Notes: generated by a model not told the origin, from the letters alone. DNA of 64,000 nt from Streptomyces griseus subsp. griseus (GCF_000720255.1 NZ_JOJE01000011.1:62001-126000); one strand, 5' to 3'; positions 54,724 through 63,796 are shown, numbered from the stretch's first letter. Program-made: numbers and translations.

Positions 54724-55629
54724 ATGGACCTCGCCTTGCTGCGCACCTTCGTCACGGTGCACCGGGCCGGCTCCTTCACCCGCGCCGCCGCTCTGCTGGG
54801 CCTTTCCCAGCCGGCCGTCACTTCGCAGATCCGCACCCTGGAGCGGCAGCTGGGCCGCCCCCTGTTCCTCAGGCGGGCCCGCGGAGTGACACCGACGACC
54901 ATCGGCGACGAGCTCGCCCACAAGGCCGCGCCCCATCTGGACGCCCTGGTGGAGATCGCCGAGACGGGCCTCGACGACGAGTCCTCCTTACGCACCCTCC
55001 ATCTGGCCGGGCCCCCCGAGTTCACCGCCGAGCGGGCCCTGCCCGTGCTCACGAGACTCACCGGCGAGGACGGACAGGGCTTCGCCCTGCGCGCGTCCTT
55101 CGGGACCGCCGAGGAGGCTCTGGAGGGGCTGGCCGCGGGCCACCACGACCTGGCCATCAGCGCCGTCCGACCGCGCGGCCCCCTGCTCACGGCGACCCCT
55201 CTGTGCGACGAGGAACATGTGCTCGTGGCCGCCCCGCAGTGGGCCGAACGGATCCGGTCCGGAAAGCCGCACCGCAAGAGCGTGCCCACGCTGGAGCACC
55301 TTCCGGTCGTCGAGGTCCACGAGTCCCTGCCGTTCGTCTCCCGCTACTGGGCGTCCGTCTTCGACGCCCGTCCGGCTGCCTCGGGCACCGTCGTCGCACC
55401 CGACCTGCGGGCGGTGCTCGCCTGCGCGATCGCGGGCGCCGGCCTCGCGGTGCTGCCCCGCTATCTGTGCGCGGACGCTCTCGAGCGCGGTGATGTGGTC
55501 GCCCTGCACGATCCGGCGGTGCCGCCACTGCGGACGTACTTTCTCGTGGTGCGCACCGGAACGCTGGCGATGCCGCACATCGCGCGGGCGTACGAGTGGC
55601 TGCTGCGGGCTGCGGGCGACTGGTGCTGA
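54724..55629 (+). CDS. LysR-family regulator containing a TTA codon
   Basis: The 301-residue LTTR has the N-terminal winged helix-turn-helix (LLRTFVTVHRAGSFTRAAALLGLSQPAVTSQIRTLE) and a two-lobe effector domain. Codon 89 (54988-54990) is TTA, so translation should require the bldA tRNA. The start is the ATG of MDLALL. No clear divergent target gene is present; the PLP enzyme upstream points the same way. The effector is unknown. Confidence 0.9.
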   Translation: MDLALLRTFVTVHRAGSFTRAAALLGLSQPAVTSQIRTLERQLGRPLFLRRARGVTPTTIGDELAHKAAPHLDALVEIAETGLDDESSLRTLHLAGPPEFTAERALPVLTRLTGEDGQGFALRASFGTAEEALEGLAAGHHDLAISAVRPRGPLLTATPLCDEEHVLVAAPQWAERIRSGKPHRKSVPTLEHLPVVEVHESLPFVSRYWASVFDARPAASGTVVAPDLRAVLACAIAGAGLAVLPRYLCADALERGDVVALHDPAVPPLRTYFLVVRTGTLAMPHIARAYEWLLRAAGDWC

Positions 55630-55756
55630 ACTCCTGCCCCGCCGGGGGACACCGTCGACACCGTCCTCGACCGGCGTGAGTACCGCGCCCGCGCCCGTGG
55701 GTGCGCCCCTCGACCCGGTGGTCACGCGGTGAGCTCTTGTGGTGACGTTTCGCGAT

Positions 55757-55770
55757 GTTTCACGTGGAAC
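55757..55770. other. parS-like site
   Basis: GTTTCACGTGGAAC has one mismatch to parS. It lies 22 bp before the NUDIX start codon. Confidence 0.75.
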
Positions 55771-55791
55771 CAGCCGGGCCACATTTCTCCC

Positions 55792-56274
55792 ATGACCGTC
55801 CGACCCGTGGTCAAGCGCACCGCGCGTGCCGTCCTCCTGGACGGCGACGACCTGATCCTGATCAAGCGCACCAAGCCTGGTGTGGATCCCTACTGGCTCA
55901 CGCCCGGCGGTGGGGTCGAGCCGGGGGACACAACCGTCGTACACGCCCTGCACCGTGAGGTGTACGAGGAGCTCGGCGCGAAGATCACCGATGTCGTGCC
56001 CTGCTTCGTCGACACCGTCGAGCACATCGGCGAGGACGGCGGGGCGACCGGTGTGAAGGTGCAGCACTTCTTCGTCTGCCGTCTGGAGTCCATGGACCCG
56101 GCTCTACGGCACGGCCCGGAGGTGGACGAGCCGATCGGCGAGTACGAGATCGTCAGGGTGCCGTTCACCCGGGTGGGGATCGCCTCCGTCCACCTCGTGC
56201 CTCTGTCGCTGCGGCACTACCTGGACGGCAACATCGAGGGCGTACGTGCCATGCACGCCCCCGACCTGGGCTGA
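55792..56274 (+). CDS. NUDIX hydrolase
   Basis: The 160-residue NUDIX protein has its box at GGGVEPGDTTVVHALHREVY EELGA, where the first conserved Glu is Asp and the catalytic REVYEELG is intact. It probably hydrolyses a nucleoside diphosphate derivative; the substrate is not predictable. The ATG (MTVRPVVKRTA) was chosen over a longer in-frame start that would run through the parS-like site. Confidence 0.88.
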   Translation: MTVRPVVKRTARAVLLDGDDLILIKRTKPGVDPYWLTPGGGVEPGDTTVVHALHREVYEELGAKITDVVPCFVDTVEHIGEDGGATGVKVQHFFVCRLESMDPALRHGPEVDEPIGEYEIVRVPFTRVGIASVHLVPLSLRHYLDGNIEGVRAMHAPDLG

Positions 56275-56305
56275 CATGCCGAGCGGTGGCGATCGCATAC
56301 CCCGC

Positions 56306-57778
56306 TCAGTCACCGGTGACGATGAGTTCCTCCACCGAGTCGTGCCGGATCCGCTCCGGCGGTATCCCGCTGTCCCGCAGCGCGTCCACACCGCTGCGGA
56401 TCATGCCGGGTGGTCCCGCGACATAGGCGTCGTACTCGCTCCAGGGGCCGTGGTCCCGTATGGCGTCGGGGAGCTGGAGCAAGCCGTGCCGGTCGACCAC
56501 CGGGCGGACCTCCAGCCAGGGGTGGGACTGCTTGAGCCTGAGCATCGTGTCGATGTCGTACAGGTCGTGGTCGGTGCGGGCGCCGTAGAAGACCTCGACA
56601 CGTCGCCGCTCGCCGTGCTCGGCGACGTCCTCGACGAGGGCCTTGATGGGGGCTATCCCGGTGCCGCCCCCCAGACAGAGAAGGCCGTTGTCGGTGGTGT
56701 GGTCCACGGTCATCACACCGGCCGGGGGGCCGAGGCGGATGACGTCACCGGGCCGGGCCCGATGGACGAGGGCGTTGGAGACCCAACCGGCGGGGATCGC
56801 CTTCACATGGAACGTGAGCAGTCCGTCGGAGCGGGGCGCGGAGGCGAAGGAGTAGTGCCGCCAGACCCGTGGCCACCAGGGGGTCTCCAGGCTTGTGTAC
56901 TGGCCGGCGAGGAAGGGGTAGGGCTGGTCGGGGCGGACCGTGACGACGGCTACGTCGGGCGTTCTGAGGTCGTGCGCGACGACCTCCGCGTGCCACCAGG
57001 CCGGCGCGCGCAGTTCGTCGGCGGCCGCCGCGTCGATCATCACCTGCGAGATCGTCGTGTACGTCCGGACCCAAGCCGCCTCGGCCTCCGCGTTCCACAC
57101 GGACCCCGCGTACTTGCTCAGGGCGCCGATGAGGCATTCACCGACGGCCGGGTAGTGCTCTGGGCGGGTGCCGTACTTGCGGTGGCCCCGGCCGAGACTC
57201 TGCAGGTACTCGACGAGGACGGGGGTGTTGTCGATGTGTTCGGCGGCGGTGAGCAGCGCCTTGAGCAGTCGGTCCCGCTGGGTGTCCATCGCGGCCGGGA
57301 AGAGCGGGCGCAGGTCGGGGTGGCGCACGAAGAGCAGCGCGTAGAAGTACGAGGTGACCTTGTCGGCCACGGGGGTGACCTCGGCCATGGTGCGGCGGAT
57401 GAGGACGGCGTCCGGGGAGGCCTGCCGATGAGCGGGGGCGGGCCGTTGGACGGGCACCCGGTGATCGGCGGGCGATGCCTCCTGGGCGGTCGGCGCGAGG
57501 GTCGCGGTCCGCGACGGCGCTGATGTCCGCTCCGGTTCCGTCGCTCCCGTGTCGGCGACGGGCGCTGCTACGCCGGTGCTCGGGGCGAGGGGCGCCAGAT
57601 CGTCACTGCTGACGAGTGATTCTGCAGTGTCGCCGGTGGCGGCTGTTCCGTGAGCGTCGCTCGGGCCCTCGCCGCTTTCAGGTCCGGAGCCGGGTTCCGG
57701 CTGCTTGCGCGGCGTGAACCAGCCGCCCCCGCCGCCGGACGTGCCGTTGTCGGCCGACCTGGTGGTCGGAGCGTCCAT
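56306..57778 (-). CDS. Flavohaemoprotein with long disordered N-terminus
   Basis: The 490-residue protein has about 120 Pro/Ser/Thr/Ala-rich residues before a globin domain (about 125-260; TyrB10 in SYFYALLF, proximal His in GHRKYGTRPEHY). A FAD domain (RHYSFASAP) and an NAD-binding domain (GGGTGIAPIKAL) follow. The family oxidises nitric oxide to nitrate. The ATG at 57778 follows GAGGCGAGG. A perfect 9-bp dyad lies 38 bp upstream. The N-terminal extension is not part of standard Hmp. Confidence 0.9.
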   Translation of the reverse strand: MDAPTTRSADNGTSGGGGGWFTPRKQPEPGSGPESGEGPSDAHGTAATGDTAESLVSSDDLAPLAPSTGVAAPVADTGATEPERTSAPSRTATLAPTAQEASPADHRVPVQRPAPAHRQASPDAVLIRRTMAEVTPVADKVTSYFYALLFVRHPDLRPLFPAAMDTQRDRLLKALLTAAEHIDNTPVLVEYLQSLGRGHRKYGTRPEHYPAVGECLIGALSKYAGSVWNAEAEAAWVRTYTTISQVMIDAAAADELRAPAWWHAEVVAHDLRTPDVAVVTVRPDQPYPFLAGQYTSLETPWWPRVWRHYSFASAPRSDGLLTFHVKAIPAGWVSNALVHRARPGDVIRLGPPAGVMTVDHTTDNGLLCLGGGTGIAPIKALVEDVAEHGERRRVEVFYGARTDHDLYDIDTMLRLKQSHPWLEVRPVVDRHGLLQLPDAIRDHGPWSEYDAYVAGPPGMIRSGVDALRDSGIPPERIRHDSVEELIVTGD

Positions 57779-58191
57779 GGTGTGCCTCGCCTCGAACATC
57801 TTTCGGTCGGTCTGCGCACTTCCGGTGATCGGAAGTGCCTGCTTTCCCCCGCAGGCGGCTTGCTTACCCCATTCGGCGTCGCGGCCAATGCGGCCACATT
57901 CAACCTGTATTCCCGCTCCGTACGGACAAGTAAGGCGAGAGTGTGACAAGGGCCGCAGTGCTCACCGCAGCATCCCACCACGTCGGGGACGCTCCGGCCG
58001 TAAAACCGAAAACGCGGGTCTTCGATCACTCCGTCCCGTTAGGCTGCATTGCCTTGCTCGGCCTTGCTCAGAGTGGGCGCACCGCACTCCGGACACGAAC
58101 CGGACTCGACCATACCGGCCACCGCTCCGTACACAAGTCCCCCCTGCCCTCACCACGATGTGGTCGAGGGGCGAACCGACAATTCTCTCAA
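57779..58191. other. Intergenic region upstream of flavohaemoprotein gene
   Basis: About 410 bp without a supported gene. It holds the dyad at 57816-57838 and stretches of mixed A/T (CCGTAAAACCGAAAACG near 57998). The downstream HAD gene ends at its right edge. Confidence 0.45.
57816..57838. promoter_or_regulatory. Dyad upstream of flavohaemoprotein gene
   Basis: GCACTTCCG (57816-57824) and CGGAAGTGC (57830-57838) form a perfect 9-bp inverted repeat with a 5-nt spacer. Its size and position suit a dimeric regulator, perhaps a nitric-oxide or redox sensor; which one is unknown. Confidence 0.5.
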
Positions 58192-58824
58192 TTACCGGGC
58201 ATCGCACACCAATTCATAGGCATCCCACAGATCCTTCCCGAAGTAGGTGTGCGTCGCCAGCCCCGACAGACGGCTGTCCGCATTCACCGCGACGGAAACC
58301 GGCACCGCACCAAACAGGTCCAGATCCGAGAGCGAGTCGCCGTACGCGACGCAGTCGGCCCGCGTCACCCCGAACTCCCGGCACAACTGATCGGCGATGC
58401 GTACCTTGGCCGCGGCGGTGAGCACACCCGTCGGGTCCACCGGCTCGGTGAACGGCACGGCGGGAAAGCGGGAGCCGTGTGCCGCGTGAGCGCCCCAGCC
58501 GGTGAGGCGCTCCACGAAGAAGGAAGGGGAAAGCGAGACCACGGCGCAGTAGTCCCCCGAGCGCCGGATCTCCGCCCACACGTCGCGGATACGGGCCAGC
58601 CAGGGCGCCGCTTCGAATGCCGCCACGACATGCGCCTCGGTGAGCTCCGCCCACAGGGCATGGACCTGCGCCGCATACTCCGGTGGATCTATCAGCCCAG
58701 CCGAAATCGCCTGGTCCAATGCCACCGTCTCGGCTTCCAGGCCCAGTTGCCGTGAGATCTCCACGGGCGCGGACGTGGCGTGCAGCAGGGTGCCATCCAT
58801 ATCGAAGAGATGAAGTCTCGTCAT
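58192..58824 (-). CDS. HAD-superfamily phosphatase, SerB-like
   Basis: The 210-residue HAD-IB type hydrolase has motif I LFDMDGTLLHATSAP, motif II VVSLSPSFF, Lys in AAAKVRIAD and motif IV YGDSLSDLDLF. Size and layout resemble phosphoserine phosphatases, but the substrate is uncertain. It ends before a long noncoding stretch. Confidence 0.87.
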   Translation of the reverse strand: MTRLHLFDMDGTLLHATSAPVEISRQLGLEAETVALDQAISAGLIDPPEYAAQVHALWAELTEAHVVAAFEAAPWLARIRDVWAEIRRSGDYCAVVSLSPSFFVERLTGWGAHAAHGSRFPAVPFTEPVDPTGVLTAAAKVRIADQLCREFGVTRADCVAYGDSLSDLDLFGAVPVSVAVNADSRLSGLATHTYFGKDLWDAYELVCDAR

Positions 58825-58881
58825 AAGCGGTCAGACTAGAGGCACTTACTGTCAACATCTCGTCGAGGCCCTGCGTTCGCT

Positions 58882-58901
58882 GGTGTTTCACGTGAAACAC
58901 C
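58882..58901. other. parS site
   Basis: Perfect GTTTCACGTGAAAC (58885-58898) within a 20-bp palindrome, between divergent HAD and GNAT genes. Confidence 0.93.
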
Positions 58902-59009
58902 GCAGCCCGTTCCTTCATCCTGTGCGGCTTGCCACGACATGGCCAAAAGCGCGTACGTCTGCCGGGAAACAGGTGGACGCCGAGGCGGCCATCGGACAGC
59001 CTGACCTGC

Positions 59010-59876
59010 GTGCCGACTCCTCCCCTCCACACTCTCCCCATCCGTCGTCTGACGCTCCGCGACCTCACCGCCTGCGCCGACTTGTCAGAGAATCGGGGGT
59101 GGCCTCGCGAGGAGCACAAGTGGGGCTTCCTCCTCTCCGCCGGGAAGGGTTACGGCATCGACGACCCCGACGGTGGCCTGGTCACTGCCTGCGTGGTGAC
59201 CGAGTACGGCCGGCAGGACCGTCCTGAACTGGGGGCCATCGGCATGGTGCTGGTGGCGGAACGGCACGCCCGCCAGGGCATCGGTCGCCGGCTGATGCGC
59301 CACGTGGTCTCGGCCCTGGACCCCACGCCTCTGACGCTGCACGCAACGCCGTACGGCCGTCCCCTCTACGAGGAACTCGGCTTCAAGGTGACCGGCCGGG
59401 CGGAGATGCTGCTCGGGCACTTCGCACTCGGTGGGCCACAGCCCCAGGTCGCCACGCGTGCCGCCACGGCCGAGGATCTTCCGGCGATCCTCCGGTTCGA
59501 CGAGGAGGTGTTCGGCGTCGACCGCACGCACATCATCACGCGGTTGCCCGCCTTCGCCGACCAGCTGCGCGTTGCCGAGGAGGGCGGACGCCTCATCGGG
59601 TTCGCGGGCTCGTGGCCCAACATGGACACGCAGGTGGTGGGCCCGCTGATCGCCCGGGACGCGGAGACCGCGAAGGCCCTCGTCACCTCCCTCGCCGCCC
59701 GCACCGACCGGCCTCTGCGCACCGACATCGACGTACGGCACGAAGAGCTGCTGGCCTGGGCCAAGGGGCGGGGCCTTGCGTCGGTCGCCTTCAACGCGGT
59801 CATGACCCACGGGATCACGGAGCTCCCCGGCGACTGGACTCGACGGTTCGCTCCTCTGACGGTGGCCGCGGGCTGA
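59010..59876 (+). CDS. GNAT acetyltransferase with two domains
   Basis: The 288-residue protein has an N-terminal GNAT domain (acetyl-CoA loop VAERHARQGIGRRLM at about 85-99; YEELGFKVTGRAEMLLG) and a second GNAT-like C-terminal half (RAATAEDLPAILRFDEEVFG). The GTG at 59010 gives the expected N-terminus; an upstream ATG adds 27 residues of unlikely sequence. The substrate is unknown. Confidence 0.82.
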   Translation: MPTPPLHTLPIRRLTLRDLTACADLSENRGWPREEHKWGFLLSAGKGYGIDDPDGGLVTACVVTEYGRQDRPELGAIGMVLVAERHARQGIGRRLMRHVVSALDPTPLTLHATPYGRPLYEELGFKVTGRAEMLLGHFALGGPQPQVATRAATAEDLPAILRFDEEVFGVDRTHIITRLPAFADQLRVAEEGGRLIGFAGSWPNMDTQVVGPLIARDAETAKALVTSLAARTDRPLRTDIDVRHEELLAWAKGRGLASVAFNAVMTHGITELPGDWTRRFAPLTVAAG

Positions 59877-59892
59877 GCGCGGACCGCAGAAC

Positions 59893-59917
59893 GCCGGTTC
59901 CCCCCGTGAGAACCGGC
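59893..59917. terminator. Convergent terminator
   Basis: GCCGGTTC (59893-59900) pairs with GAACCGGC (59910-59917), 17 bp after the GNAT stop and before the MFS stop. Confidence 0.65.
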
Positions 59918-59957
59918 ATCCTCCACTGTGCCCCCTGACTCCCGCGCCCGGGTGGGC

Positions 59958-61166
59958 TCAGAGGTGGGCGGCAGTCCGCTGCTCGGCGGGTGCTGAGCCC
60001 ACGACCACGGCGCTGGGCGTGCCGTCGCGGCGCTCCAGTGCGGCCGAAAGGAAGGCGAGGACCAGTGCGCCCGCCGCGAGGGCCGCGCCGACCCAGTTGG
60101 GGGCGGTGTAGCCGATGCCTGCGGCGATGACCAGGCCGCCCAGCCAGGCGGAGAGGGCGTTGCCCAGGTTGAAGGCGCCGATGTTCACGGCGGCGGCCAG
60201 GGTCGGGGCGCCGTGCGCCTGGTCGAGGACGCGCTTCTGCAGCGGCGGGACGGAGGCGAAGCCCAGGGCACCGATCAGGGCGATCGTGACGGCCGCGAGG
60301 ACCTTGTCGTGCGCGGTGAGGGTGAACAGCGCCAGCACGACCGCCGGGGAGCCCAGCGAGACGTACAGCATGGGCATCAGGGCGCGGTCGGCGAACCTGC
60401 CGCCGACGAGGTTGCCGCCGACCATGCCGAGTCCGAAGAGGACCAGCAGCCAGGTGACGGAACCGTCGGCGAAGCCGGCGACGTGCGTCATCATCGGCGT
60501 GACGTAGGTGATGGCCGCGAAGACACCGCCGAAGCCCAGGACGGTCATCGCCATGGCGAGGAGGACCTGGACGTTCTTGAATGCGGCGAGTTCGTGACGC
60601 AGGTGCACGCCCTCCGGCTTGGCGATGTCCGGGACCAGGCGGGCGATGCCGGCCAGGCCGATGACGCCGAGGGCCGCGACGATGCCGAACGTCACACGCC
60701 AGCCCGCGTGTTGTCCGACGAGGGTTCCCAGCGGCACACCGACGACGTTGGCGACGGTGAGGCCCGTGAACATCATCGCGATGGCGCCGGCCTTCTTGTC
60801 CGGTGCCACCAGGTCGGCCGCGACGACGGAGCCGATGCCGAAGAAGGCGCCGTGGGCGAGGGAGGCGACCACGCGGCCGATCAGCATGACGGCGAAGGCG
60901 GGAGCGAGAGCCGACAGCAGGTTGCCGACGATGAACAGGCCCATCAGCAGCATCAGCATCCGCTTGCGGGAGACCTTGGTGCCCAGCACGGTCATCAGTG
61001 GGGCACCGAGCATGACGCCGAGCGCGTAGCCGGTCACGAGGAAGCCGGCCGTGGGGATGGAGACCCTGAAGTCGTCCGCGACCTCGGGCAGCAAGCCCAT
61101 GATCACGAACTCGGTCGTTCCGATCCCGAAGGCCCCTATCGCGAGGGCCAGAAGCGCGAGAGGCAT
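59958..61166 (-). CDS. MFS exporter, DHA1 (AraJ/Cmr-like) family
   Basis: The 402-residue 12-helix transporter has the N-terminal AFGIGTTEFVIMGLLPEVA and the A-loop GTKVSRKRMLML. The layout matches AraJ/Cmr drug or arabinose exporters. The start MPLALLALAIG follows GGAAGG. It is divergent from a MarR regulator, the usual repressor-exporter arrangement. Confidence 0.9.
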   Translation of the reverse strand: MPLALLALAIGAFGIGTTEFVIMGLLPEVADDFRVSIPTAGFLVTGYALGVMLGAPLMTVLGTKVSRKRMLMLLMGLFIVGNLLSALAPAFAVMLIGRVVASLAHGAFFGIGSVVAADLVAPDKKAGAIAMMFTGLTVANVVGVPLGTLVGQHAGWRVTFGIVAALGVIGLAGIARLVPDIAKPEGVHLRHELAAFKNVQVLLAMAMTVLGFGGVFAAITYVTPMMTHVAGFADGSVTWLLVLFGLGMVGGNLVGGRFADRALMPMLYVSLGSPAVVLALFTLTAHDKVLAAVTIALIGALGFASVPPLQKRVLDQAHGAPTLAAAVNIGAFNLGNALSAWLGGLVIAAGIGYTAPNWVGAALAAGALVLAFLSAALERRDGTPSAVVVGSAPAEQRTAAHL

Positions 61167-61214
61167 GAGGGGTGTACCTTCCGAACGATTGCAGATGCGC
61201 TTTACGTTCGCCGA

Positions 61215-61256
61215 CAATAGTTGCAAGCGCGGGTTAAAGGCAACGGCTGACTATTG
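61215..61256. promoter_or_regulatory. Nested dyads between MFS and MarR genes
   Basis: CAATAGT (61215-61221) mirrors ACTATTG (61250-61256), and inside it GTTGC (61220-61224) mirrors GCAAC (61240-61244). It lies in the divergent promoter region and fits MarR-type operator control of both genes. Confidence 0.55.
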
Positions 61257-61306
61257 CGAAGCTGCTCTATCCTGGTGTCAGCAGTTCCGGGACGGAGGAA
61301 ACGCCC

Positions 61307-61765
61307 ATGACAGCGACGGACCCCGCGCTCACCGCCCTCGCCCAGGGCTGGTGCGCCCTCTCCCTCCTGCACGGGAGGATCGAGGCTCACATCGAGCGAG
61401 CCCTTCAGGTCGGGCACGATCTGAGCGTGCGCGAGTACTCCCTGCTCGATGTGCTCAGCCGGCAGCACGACGGCGACGGGGGCCATCTGCAGATGAAGCA
61501 GGTCGCCGACGCGGTCGTCCTCAGCCAGAGCGCCACCACACGCCTGGTGACGCGCCTCGAGGACCGCGGTCTGCTGGAGCGCTACCTCTGCCCCACCGAC
61601 CGGCGTGGCATCTACACGAATGTCACCGACGCCGGCCTCAAGCTGCTCGAAGAGGCCAGGCCCACCAATGACGCGGCCCTGCGTGAAGCGCTCGACACGG
61701 CGGCCCGGGACCCGGAACTGGCGCCGCTCGTCAGGGTCGTGGAGTCGCTGAACGTGCCCGCATAG
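61307..61765 (+). CDS. MarR-family regulator
   Basis: The 152-residue winged-helix repressor has LSVREYSLLDVLSRQ, MKQVADAVVLSQSATTRLVTRLEDRGLLER and the wing CPTDRRGIYTNVT. It probably represses the divergent MFS gene until a ligand binds. No redox Cys is placed in the usual sensor position. Confidence 0.92.
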   Translation: MTATDPALTALAQGWCALSLLHGRIEAHIERALQVGHDLSVREYSLLDVLSRQHDGDGGHLQMKQVADAVVLSQSATTRLVTRLEDRGLLERYLCPTDRRGIYTNVTDAGLKLLEEARPTNDAALREALDTAARDPELAPLVRVVESLNVPA

Positions 61766-61774
61766 GCTGCGGCC

Positions 61775-62227
61775 ATGGGAGATCTTGGAATACGCCCCGC
61801 CACGTCCGACGACATCCCGGCGATCGTCGCGATGCTCGCCGATGACCCGCTGGGCGCAGAGCGCGAGTCGCCCGACGACCTCACCCCGTACCTGCCCGCG
61901 CTGGAGCGACTCCGCGCCGACCCGAACCAGCACCTCGTCGTGGCGGTCCGCGAGGGTCAGGTGGTCGGCACCCTCCAGCTCACGGTCATCCCCGGTCTGT
62001 CCCGGCGCGGCTCCACCCGCTCGATCATCGAAGCCGTGCGCATTCACGCCGACGAGCGCGGCAGCGGTCTGGGCACCCAGCTCATCGAGTGGGCGATCGA
62101 CGAATCCCGGCGGCAGAATTGCCAGTTGGTCCAGCTGACCTCCGACAACACACGCACCGACGCCCACCGCTTCTACGAGCGGCTCGGGTTCACGGCCTCG
62201 CACATCGGCTTCAAGCTCTCGCTCTGA
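61775..62227 (+). CDS. GNAT acetyltransferase
   Basis: The 150-residue single GNAT domain has acetyl-CoA motif HADERGSGLGTQLIEWA and C-terminal YERLGFTASHIGFKL. It starts 9 bp after the MarR stop. TAGGCT ends 6 nt before the ATG, so a leaderless transcript is possible. The substrate is unknown. Confidence 0.88.
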   Translation: MGDLGIRPATSDDIPAIVAMLADDPLGAERESPDDLTPYLPALERLRADPNQHLVVAVREGQVVGTLQLTVIPGLSRRGSTRSIIEAVRIHADERGSGLGTQLIEWAIDESRRQNCQLVQLTSDNTRTDAHRFYERLGFTASHIGFKLSL

Positions 62228-62234
62228 ACCAGGA

Positions 62235-62264
62235 GGCGCCCTGTTTCACGTGAAACAGGGCGCC
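62235..62264. other. parS within a 30-bp perfect palindrome
   Basis: Perfect parS (62243-62256) is extended to 15-bp arms, GGCGCCCTGTTTCAC and its complement, between convergent GNAT and serine hydrolase genes. It can double as a terminator hairpin for both. Confidence 0.9.
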
Positions 62265-62276
62265 CGCCGAGCCGCG

Positions 62277-63662
62277 CTAACCGATTCCTCGCCACCCTTC
62301 GGGGTCGACCCCGCCCGGCACAGCATCCCCCTCCTCGTACGGCTGACGTGTGAAGACGAACGAGCCGAGGTCCAGATGGCTCAGCGTTCCGTCAGGGCGC
62401 CGTACGGGCCGTAGAAGCTCTCCGGCGTAGTAGCCCTCCAGCCCCGTCCAGGTGTCGTCACCGTTCGGCCGGAACCGTGAGCGCCGGCCGTTGCCCGACA
62501 GCGGTTCCAAGGAGACCAGCCCATCGGCCGTCAGCCGCAGTCCAAAGCCGGACGTTCCCCAGTACCACTGCCCCACCAACTCCAGCACGGCCGGATCGAT
62601 TTCCGGCAGTGGCCGCCAGGGCACAGGGATCCGCGGCTCAGCCTCCGCCACGATACGGACGAGGTCGGCACCCACAGCGGACAGCAGCGGACCGGACGTG
62701 CAGTTGGCCAGGACCACCGCCGCCACGTCGTCCGCCACGCTGATGGTGAGGTTCGCCAGGAAACCCGGCAGGGATCCTGTGTGACCGACCAGGGCCCGCC
62801 CGTCCTGGTGGCGGATCTCCAGGCCCATGCAGTACGCGTAACCGGCCGACACGTCCGCCGCTGAGGGTGGTGCCGCCGGCGTGCGCATCTCGGCCAGCGA
62901 CTCGGCGCTCAGCACACGGTCGTCCCCCCTGACCAGGAAGACCGCGAAACGCGCCAAGTCCGCGGTGGTCGACCAGAGTTGACCTGCCGGTGCCATCCTT
63001 CCCAAGTCCTCTACGGGCTCGGGCAACAGCGCGTCGGCCCACGGGTGCACGGCCCAGCCTCCCGCATGTGGCGCCCGTGGTCGCGCACTGGTTCGGTCCA
63101 GACCCAGAGGTTCGAGCACTTCTCGCCGAAGGACGTCCTCCCAAGGCGCGCCCCGCAACCGTTCGACCAGTGCGCCGAGCAGCGTGTAGCCGGGGTTCGA
63201 ATAGTGGAACTGTCGGCCCACGGGATGCCGGAAGGGCTGCTCGCCGAGCACATCGGCCAGTTCGGGCCGGAGCGCCCCAGGAGTGCGCTCCCACCACGGC
63301 TCGGGCGACTCGGCCGCCAGGCCGGCCGAGTGCGCGAGAAGCTCGGCGATCGTGGCGTCCCCGGCGCCGGTGCCCGGCAGATGTTTCTCGAGCGGGTCAC
63401 CGAGGTCGAGTGCGCCCTCGTCGCGCAGCCGCAGGACGAGGACCGCGGTGAAGGTCTTGGTGATCGAGCCGATGCGGTACTGCACGTTCTCGTCCGGCCC
63501 GTGCCCGTCCACGCAGGTCCGGGAACCGTGCCACACGGCCCGCCCCTCCCGCACCACCGCCGCGACCAGTGACGGTGCCCGCCCTTCGGCCTGCGCCACG
63601 GCGATCCGGTGCAGCAGCGCCCGCCGGGTGCCGGGGAGCAACTCTTCCTGAGGTGTCGTCAT
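62277..63662 (-). CDS. Beta-lactamase-fold serine hydrolase
   Basis: The 461-residue class C beta-lactamase/DD-peptidase-like protein has SxxK as SITK (about 67-70), the Tyr motif YSNPG and HTGS in place of KTG. There is no signal peptide, so it is predicted cytoplasmic; esterase or amidase activity is more likely than antibiotic resistance. A C-terminal domain (about 350-461) is of the type seen in such hydrolases. ATG at 63662 was chosen over a long upstream open frame. Confidence 0.88.
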   Translation of the reverse strand: MTTPQEELLPGTRRALLHRIAVAQAEGRAPSLVAAVVREGRAVWHGSRTCVDGHGPDENVQYRIGSITKTFTAVLVLRLRDEGALDLGDPLEKHLPGTGAGDATIAELLAHSAGLAAESPEPWWERTPGALRPELADVLGEQPFRHPVGRQFHYSNPGYTLLGALVERLRGAPWEDVLRREVLEPLGLDRTSARPRAPHAGGWAVHPWADALLPEPVEDLGRMAPAGQLWSTTADLARFAVFLVRGDDRVLSAESLAEMRTPAAPPSAADVSAGYAYCMGLEIRHQDGRALVGHTGSLPGFLANLTISVADDVAAVVLANCTSGPLLSAVGADLVRIVAEAEPRIPVPWRPLPEIDPAVLELVGQWYWGTSGFGLRLTADGLVSLEPLSGNGRRSRFRPNGDDTWTGLEGYYAGELLRPVRRPDGTLSHLDLGSFVFTRQPYEEGDAVPGGVDPEGWRGIG

Positions 63663-63796
63663 GGGCCCAGTCCACCCGGCCCAGCGCCCCGAGTCGAGCG
63701 CATATCGCCAGGACGCCGGGCCCGGCCCCGCCCCGACCGCGTCGGGTCGGGTCGTCAGCGTTGACCTGGTGCTGCGGCCGGTCGTTCGGCCGCGCG

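Noticed and set aside
62277..63662. Beta-lactamase resistance gene
   Set aside because: The fold motifs are present, but there is no export signal and HTG replaces KTG, so a general serine hydrolase is more likely.
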